The notes under the pieces: model-generated
The model's input: the letters and a program-made list of their open reading frames with translations, nothing else
What the model was told of the DNA's origin: nothing
The model's database searches: none
Made by a program: the position numbers and the translations under genes
NCBI RefSeq assembly: GCF_963664415.1
Contig: NZ_OY761440.1
Location: 1,674,001 to 1,738,000 of the forward strand
From: an uncultured Desulfobacter sp.
GTDB taxonomy: Bacteria > Desulfobacterota > Desulfobacteria > Desulfobacterales > Desulfobacteraceae
DNA length: 64,000 nucleotides
Direction of reading: 5' to 3'
Shown here: one piece after another, positions 26,601 to 35,600 of the stretch
Position numbering within the stretch: the stretch's first letter is position 1
How the letters are laid out: every line of letters starts with the position of its first letter

Positions 26601-29600
26601 AAAAGAGAAAATCCCTTCTATGACAAAAAAATCCTCGATATCCAGGGTCAGGCGGCCCCCCACCCGAAGCATATCGCTGTCAAAGTCTATTGTGACGGTG
26701 CGTCCCTCTCCGGTAACCACATCCAGGCCGGGCCCAAAACTTGCGGCAAAATCTGCCACCGTGAGGTTTTCAGCCCCATTGTCGGTGCCTGAACCTGTGT
26801 TATAGGCCAGGGTAAAATCCGTCAGAGCCGCCCCAAGCTGCGCACCGGTGCCCGCAAATTCCAGACTGCCCACCTTGGCCTTTAAAGCGGTCCATGTCCT
26901 GAGATCAGTTGCCGCACCGGCATCCGGAGCCTTCACCTTCATAAGAACCAGGGCCAGATCAAGGTTGGAAAGCACCAGCCCCATGGCGTTGGTGTTCACG
27001 GAACCATCCGGATTGTGGTAGGGCCCGTTCACACCGGCAAAAGCCGTTGCATTACCGAATCCAATGGCCAGAGTTTCAACCTCAACGCCAATTTCCGGGG
27101 TATCGCCGTCGGTAACCGTGATGGTTTGGCTTGATGTTTCAAAGGAAACGCCCCCGGCCACATAAATATAGTCTGCAATGGCAAGCCTGACACTGCCGAG
27201 TGCCGTCAGTGTTGCCGCATCAAAATCAAGGACGATTTCAACGGCGCTGCCGGCACCATCCAGTTGCCCGGTATCCACGGTACGGTCGGCCAGGATAAAA
27301 CTTGTGACCAGATCCACAACCTCATCATCCCCCAGGGCATTGCCGTCGCTGTCCTGTCCCCCGTTGATTTCCACGGAGACAGAGTCAAGACTAATATCAA
27401 AGCCGCCCACCCCGACAAGCCCGGCGGAACCTGCCACAGCCTTCAGTGCATACCAGGACCGGCCTGCACCGCCCACCTCGGTCATCCGGATATAGGCAAA
27501 ATCCACATCGTAGAGAGACAGCCCCATGGCTGCACCGTTGATGGAACCGTCACCATTACTATAAGGTCCGTTGACGCCGGCAAAGGCGGAGATCCCCCCG
27601 GCACCCAGAATCTCAACGGTAACATCCACAGTGGTAGTACCGTCGCTGAGGGTTACGGTCCGCTGTCCAAAATCCGTAAAATTGAATGCACCGCCCGCAA
27701 AAAAGAAGTCACCGATTTCAAGGCTGAGATCTGCGCCGAACCCAAGCACCTCTGCATCAAAATCAAGAATCAACGCCACCGGGATGCCGGCAGCGTCATA
27801 TCCGCCCGTAAAAACCGCAAGCTCACCGTTATCCAGCCCGAAACCGGTTTCAAATGAGGCCTTGAAATCCACGATGGCAGCATTATCAGCACCATCCAGG
27901 ATGCCATAACCTTTATTCAAGGTCACACGGATATCTGTAGCACCAACGGAGGCTGCCCCGCCTGTGGATGCGGTGACTTCTCCCCCTTGTGTTTTCACGG
28001 CCACCCAGGAACGAAGGTCATTGGCCAGTTGGGCAGATGCCGTATCAAGTGTAAACAGGGCGATGCCCAGATCCACACCGGCAAGGGTCACATTGTTGCC
28101 GGGCTCGCCAATGGTGGCGGTAAGATCAAAGGCACCGATTTCCATCAGGGAGACATTTACCGCGGCAAGGTCGCCTGTCCCTGTATCCCGGACCTGAACT
28201 TCCTGTTTTGAAAATTTAATGGAAACCGTGCCGGCACCTGATACCGCCCCCAGTACATTGAGGTCAAAACTGCCGGTCACCCGGATGAAGGCATCGTCAA
28301 AATCCAGTCCCACAATTTCATTCCCATTGCCCGTGGGAACTGAAAGGCTGCCGTCTCCAAGCCCCGGTGCCGTTTCATAAGCGCTTAAGAAATCCACCAC
28401 GGCAAGCTCGGAGTCCAGGGCGCCGGAATCCGCTGCCTGGTTGACCTCAATGGCAATGGTATTGATATGGGTGCCGTCAAGGGCCGAAACGCCGACAATG
28501 GTGGCAGAGCCGACTTGGGCCTTTAAGGCGCTCCAGCTTCTTGTGTCGCCGGTATCCGTGGGTTTCATCAGGGCCAGGCCGAAGTCCACATCCGTCAATG
28601 AGAATCCGAGTGCATCTGCGGTCCCCGCGTTGATGCCGGCAAAGGCCGTATCCACATGGGCACCGATCTCAAGCACATCCGCCCCGATGGCTGCCGTACC
28701 GTCGGAAAGGGTCAGGACAGCTGAGGACTTCTTCATGGCAAAGCTGCCCCCGGCTGAAAAGAAATCAAACAACCCGAGATTGAACTGGCCTGACGCCTGG
28801 ATCACTTCACCATCAGCGCCCGGCATATCCAGGGTCATATCTCCGGCACCCAAAGAGACAGTCATGGGGTCGGCACCAAAATCCACAACCCGGCCGCCGG
28901 CATCCCCCTGGTTAATCAGGATTCCGAGGGCTGTGGCCGTCAGTTCAATGCCGTCCACCCCGGTAAAACCTGCGGAATCCGCATCAGCTTTCAAAGCGGT
29001 ATAAAATCCGGAGCCATTGGACTGATCCGCCATCATGGCCAGGGCAAACCGGCCGCCGGTCAGTTCAAAGCCCAGGGACTGGCCGGTTCCGCTGTTCAAA
29101 CCGGCAAAGGCGGTGGTGATTTGGGCCCCCATGGTCAGAACATCGGCCTGGATTTCACTGCCGTCGGACAGGGTGAGCGTATCCGTAAATTTTTGGAATC
29201 CAAAGCTGCCCTGGATACTGAAATAATTAAAAAGTTCAAGGCTGAGGCTGCCGGACGCCTTGAGGATTTCACCGGCAGAACCGTCCATATCAAAGGTCAG
29301 GGTCCGGGCCGGGCCGATACCGATTTCCAGGGGAGCAACGCCGTAATCCACCACAACAGACCCGGCCTGTGCCTGGTTGATACGTACCGAAAGGGACGTT
29401 GCATCCAGGACAATATCATCACATCCGGTAAACGACGCAGACCCGGCATTGGCGTAAAGTGTGCTCCACTGTCCTGATCCCCCCTGCGCCGACATCAATG
29501 CAAGGGCAAAATCCACATCTGAAAGCGTCAGCCCCAGTGCGTCGGCGGTTCCGCCGTTTAACCCCACAAAGGCGCTGACATCGGATGCGCCGATGGTCAG

Positions 29601-32600
29601 CAAGTCCGCATCAATCTCAGTGGCATCGGACAGGGTAAGGGTTGCACTCTGTTTATTCAGGGCAAAATTGCCGCTCACGGTAAAAAAATCAAACAGAGCC
29701 ACGGTGAGACTCCCTGATGCCCGGATCAGTTCACCGTCATCCCCGGCCATATCAAACACGACACTTGTCCCGGGGCCGGTGGCAATCCCAAGGGAATTGG
29801 TGCTGTAATCAATTACACTGTCGTCATTGGCCGCCGTATTTATGATTACGGCCAGGGCATCGCCTTCAAGGGTCACACCATCAAGCCCGGAAAACGCAAC
29901 GCTTGCAACAGATGCCGAGAGGGTGGTCCATTTGCGAGAGGGATCCGACTGGTCCGTAACCAGGGCGAGCCCGAATCTGGCGTCCGCCAGGGAAAACCCA
30001 ACGGCCTCATCCGTACCGCCCTTTACACCGGCAAAGGCCGACACATGATCCGCACCAATGGTAAGCAGATCGACATCCACGTCCCCGCCGTCAACCGTGA
30101 CCTGGGCCACGGACTTTTCAAAGGCAAAACCGCCCTCCGCCATGAAAAACCCCAGCACATGCAGGGAGAGGTCCCCGGATGCCCGCATCAACTCCCCGTC
30201 ACCACTGTCCATGTCCAGTGTAATGCTGGAACCGGGGCCGGTGGCAACCCCAAGGGTGTCAAAGGAAAAATCAATGAGACTGCCGTCACCGGAGGCCCTG
30301 TTGATCTCGATATTAAGGGTATCGCCTGAAATCTGAATCCCGTCAAATCCTGAAAAAAAGACACTGCCCACACCGGCCTTGAGCCCTGCATACTGCCGGG
30401 AGGGATCATCCATATCCGCCAGGAGGGCAAAACCGAAATCAAGATCCGTCAGGGTCAGCCCCATCTGGTCACCGCTGCCGTAGTTGATTCCGGCAAATCC
30501 CGTGATATTCTCAGCCCCGATGGCCAGCAGATCGGCCTCCATCTGTTCGCCGGTGGACAAGGTCTGGGTCCGGTTCAGCTTTTCAACGGCAAAGGCGCCT
30601 GACACATGGAAGAAGTTAAACAGGCTGATCTGAAAATCTGCGGCAATTGACAGCACTGCGCCCTGGTCCCCTGGCATATTCAATGTGACGGCACCGCCGT
30701 TACCTGAAGATACATCAAAGGGGGCTGCGGCAAAATCTACGACGTCTCCGGCCTGGGAGGCCTGGTTCACAACCACCTCAATGCCGGAAGCCGCCAGGGT
30801 AATGCCTGCCATTCCAATAAATGAGGCCGTACCGGAAGTGGTTCTGAGACTGGTCCAGGTCCGGTCCGTGCCCTGCTCGGCAAAGATGGCCAGACCGAAA
30901 TTGATGTTGGAAAGGGAAAATCCGGTCTTATCGGCGGAATCGCCGTTGAGTCCGGCAAAGGCGCTCACATTGGTTGCGCCAATTGTCAGAATTTCTGCAT
31001 TTACGGTGGTGTCGTCGGAGAGGGTTACCGTGGAGGAATACTTTTCAAAGGCGAAAGTGCCGGTAACCTGAAAGAAATTAAAGAGGTTGATATCAAGGTT
31101 GCCCGATACCCTGAGCAGGGTACCCAGGCTGCCATCCAGGTCCAGGGTCTGGGTGGCTGCCGGCCCGGCCCGGATTTCAATGGGCTGGGTTTTATAATCC
31201 ACAAGGGACCCGTCAAAAGCTTCCCGGTTGATCTGAACCTCAAGGGCATCGGCTGTGATGGTCAGGTCTTCCATGCCCAACACTGAAGCGGTGGCTGCCG
31301 TGGCTGACAGGCTGACCCAGGATCGGCCGGAATCATTGACATCCACGGCCATGGCAAGGCCGAAATCCGCAGCCTCCAGAAAGAAGCCCATAGCATTGGC
31401 GGTTCCCCCGTTCACCCCGGCGAAAACACTCAGATCTTCACCACCGATGGTGAGCAGTTCCACCTCTACATCGGAGGTGGAGTCATCGCTGTTAATGACC
31501 TTTAATGTCCGGGTTGTCCGTTCAACAGCCAGGCTGCCGGATACCAGGAAAAAGCCGTAAAGGTCTATTTCCATGGTGCCCGAAGCAATGAGCAGCGCCC
31601 CCAGTCCGCCGTCAAAATCCAGGGTAATTTCATCGTTCACCGCCAGGGGCTGGGAGGTAAAATCCACCACCGTATTATTTCCGGTTCCGTGGCCCTGGTT
31701 AATGGCGATATCAAGGTTGGCAGCGGTCAATTCAAGACCGGCCACACCGGTGAATGAGGCACTGCCGGCAAGCGCCTTCACCGATGTCCAGGATCTTAGA
31801 TCCGCCCCGTCCCGGGGTGCGAACAGGGCAAACCCCAAAGAGACATCAGAAAGAACAAATCCCAGGGCATCTGCTGTACCGCCATTGATTCCGGCAAAGG
31901 CAGACACGACCTGTCCACCCATCACAAGCTGATCCACAGCAACGCTTTCGGGGGTAACGGCGTCGGTTACGGTGATGCTGGTGCTTGATTTTTCAAAACT
32001 GAAACTTCCCGAAGCCATGAGAAACCCAAAAAGGTCAAGCTGGACGGCCCCGGATACTTGAAGCAGCGCACCGGAACCACCGTCAAAATCAAGGTTCATG
32101 ACATCGCCGTCTACACTATCCGTGGTGACCGCCAAAGATTCGGCATTGAAATCAACCACCGTGGTGTTGCCGTCACCGCCGCCCTGATTGATCGCAACAA
32201 TAAGGTCCGACATGGCCAAGGTCAGCCCCTCTATTCCGTTAAATGAAGCCGATGCGGCAACGGCTTTCAAGGCAGTCCACGCTCTTGTGTCTGTTATATC
32301 CACGGGTTTGAACAGCGCCAGGCCGAACTGAACGTCAATTAGTGAAAGACCCAGGGCATTGGCATGCCCGGCTGATCCGTTGAGGCCGGCAAAGGCGGAT
32401 GCCGCCTGGCCGCCAACGATAAGCTGATTGACCTCAACCGTTTCACTTGAACTCCCGTCGGTAACCTCAATGGTCCCAGACGCCTGTTGGAGGAAGAAAC
32501 TGCCTTCAATATAAAAGAAATCAAATACACCGAGCCTGAGATTTCCACCGGCTTGTAATAGTTCATCAGAAAAATCAAGAGTAACCTGGCCTGTCCCTGT

Positions 32601-35600
32601 GGATATATCAAGTCCCCCGCCTGTCATGGCGCTGAAATCAACCACGGTGTCGTTTACGGCACCGCCGTCGGTCCCGTTGCCTGCATTATAGGCCAACATA
32701 AAATCTGTGAGTTCAAGCTCAAGGCCCTCAATCCCCACAAAAGAAGCCAGGTCCGCCTCTGCCTTGAACGCGGTCCAGGTTCTTAAATCGGAACCGGTAC
32801 CGTCAGGCGCGGCTGTCTTCATCCACGCCATGGCCAGGTTTACCCCGCCAAGGGAAATTCCCATGGCGGCATTATTCTGCGATCCGTCATCATTTATATA
32901 GGGGCCGTTCACACCGGCAAAGGCTGCAATGTTCTCGGCGCCCATGCGCAGCACCTCAACATCCACATTTTCCAAAGATCCGCTGCCGTCCACCACGGTG
33001 ACTGTCAGGCTGTCCTTTTGAATATTTACCGTACCACCGGCATAAATAAAATCAGCAACGGCAATATAAGTTGTGGCCTGGACACGCTGGACTTTTGAAT
33101 CATAGCCGATTTCAATTTCAACGGGATTGCCTGCATCATCCACCCCGCCGGTATCCACCGATAGCCCTCCGCCGAAACTTGCAGAAAAATCCACCACATC
33201 ATCCAGTTCCTGACCCAGAGCATCTGTACCACCGTTAATTTCAACAATCACATCCCCTAAAGAGACCTGAAACCCTGTTATTCCCACCAGGGCAGCATCA
33301 CCGCCCATCACCCGGAGGGCGTACCATGCACGTCCTTGGCCGCCGACTTCTGAAAGCTGAACCAAAGCAAAGTCAACATCACTCAACAAGAGTCCCATAG
33401 CCACATCACTGACGGAATTATCCAGATTTAAATAGGGACCGTTTACACCGGCAAAGACATCGGCACCGCTGACACCCAATATTTCAATGGTGACCAAAAC
33501 CTGTTCGGCACCGGCTCCGGCAAGAAAGACCAGTTGCTCCGGGCCAGCGGAGATAAAGCTGAAGGCACCCCGGGCATGAAAAAAGTCTGCAATTTCAATG
33601 GTGACAACAGCTGAAAAATTTAAGGTGTCCGAATCAAAATCCAAAACAAAAGCAACAGGAATACCTTCATTTTCACCGCCGGTATCCACGACAAGGCTAC
33701 CGTCATTCACTCCGGGTGCGCTTTCAAACCCGGCCTTAAAATTCACCACCGTGGTGTTGGGATTCCCGTTCAGGGTGCCGAATCCTTTGTTGACGCCAGC
33801 CTGGATATCATCCACACCCCCTGACAGGTCACCGGAATTATTCACAGATACCGTGCCGCCGTCGGTCTCCAGTGCAACCCAATACCGTTGATCAATCCCG
33901 GTATCTTCAAATTCAGGATCAGGGGTAAATAGAGCCAGTCCCATATTAACATTATCAATGGTCACATTATTGCCCGCATCTCCGATCACGGCATGAATCC
34001 CAACGGCCCCCACCTGAATCAAACTTGTGTTAATTGATGTGTCATCGCTTAACACAACCTGGGTCTTGCTGAATTTAAATGACAGGATACCGGTGGCGGC
34101 AACCACATCCGTGATCTCAAAAGAAAAACCGCCGGCCACCCGGATAAGTTCCCCCGTAAAACCAAGCACCACAGGGTCGCTGCCGGCCCCCGTATCAATA
34201 GATAGACTGCCGTCGAGGGCTTCAGGGGATGATTCAAAACTTTGTGTAAAGTCTATGACAGGGGCATTGTCGCCGGACGACTGGTTTATCTCAATGCTGA
34301 CATTATTTGCGCTGGTTCCGGCCAGGGCATCCACTCCGACCATTTCAGCGGTCCCCACCAAGGCCTTCAAGGCGAACCATGACCGGACATCTGCTGCATC
34401 AGCCGGATTAAAAACGGCAAGGCCAAAGGTCACGGCATCCAGGCTGAACCCCATGGCTGACCCGGAATCGCCCGGCCCGTTGATACCGGCAAAGGCCGAT
34501 GTCACAGAGCCGCCGATTTCAAGCATTGATACCGCTACGGTTTCGCCGGTATCCGACAGGGCCACCGTAGTATCGGATTTGCTGATTGAAACAGCACCTT
34601 GGACATGGAAAAATTCGGACAGGCTAAGGCTCGCGGTACTGCTTGCCCGACGCATGGCACCCTCTTCACCGGACATGGCAAAGGTCACCGACTTGCCCGC
34701 ACCAATATCGATGGTGAAATTCGTATTATCAAAATCGACCACCTCATCGCTGGATGACTGGTTAAGTTCCACTGCCATCTGGCCGGCGGTAATTACGATA
34801 TCGTCATTTCCAATGAACCCGGCATCTGATGCCGTGGCAAAAAGAGTGGTCCAGATTCGGCCTGCCCCCCCCTGTTCACTGAACATTGCCAGGGCAAAAT
34901 CAACTCCGGTGAGATTAAATCCCATGGCATTTGCCTCGCCGCTGTTCAACCCGGCAAAGGCAGTAACATCTGAACCGCCCAGGGTCAACACATCCACACC
35001 CACATCCACCCAGGCATTATCAGACAGCCGGATGGTCTCTGTGGTCTTTTCAAAGAGCAAATCCCCTGTCACCCTGAAAAAATCCCCCGCAACCAGTTCA
35101 AGGGCATTTACCCGGATACGCCTTAAACCGTCTGCCAGATTCAAACTAAGGTCAGAGAACCCATCAATGGTAACGGGTTCATCAATCAGGTCGACACCGG
35201 TATCATTATATTCAATGGCGGCATCGGCTGCGGCGGCAACAACCATATCCCCTCCCTGAAATTCAAATTCTCCGGCCACCTGAAACGCGATCCCACCATT
35301 TTCATTCACCTGCATGGCCAAATCAGCATTGGATACACCGACACTGAATCCGCCAGCGGCAGCCAGGGCGGAGACATTGCTTGCCCGAACCTTGATTACA
35401 ATATTGGGGGTCACACCGCTTAGTTCAAAAGCAAAGTCTCCAGAAAAGGAGACAAAATCATTAAAGTCAACTTCAAGTCCCGTCACATGAACCGATGTTG
35501 TATCTAACCCGGCTGTCAGATCTGCCTGAATCCCGTTTATGGAAATACTCTGGTTTGCGGCATCATAATCCGTGGTTGTATCATTATATATAACGGCTGC

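Noticed and set aside
34027..35259. Long plus-strand frame of 410 codons opposite the giant gene
   Set aside because: It is one of many frames antisense to the repeats and follows the codon bias of the real gene; no ribosome site and no recognisable family. The same holds for 21430-22209, 22789-23325, 23196-23858, 26059-26805, 15267-16013 and others.
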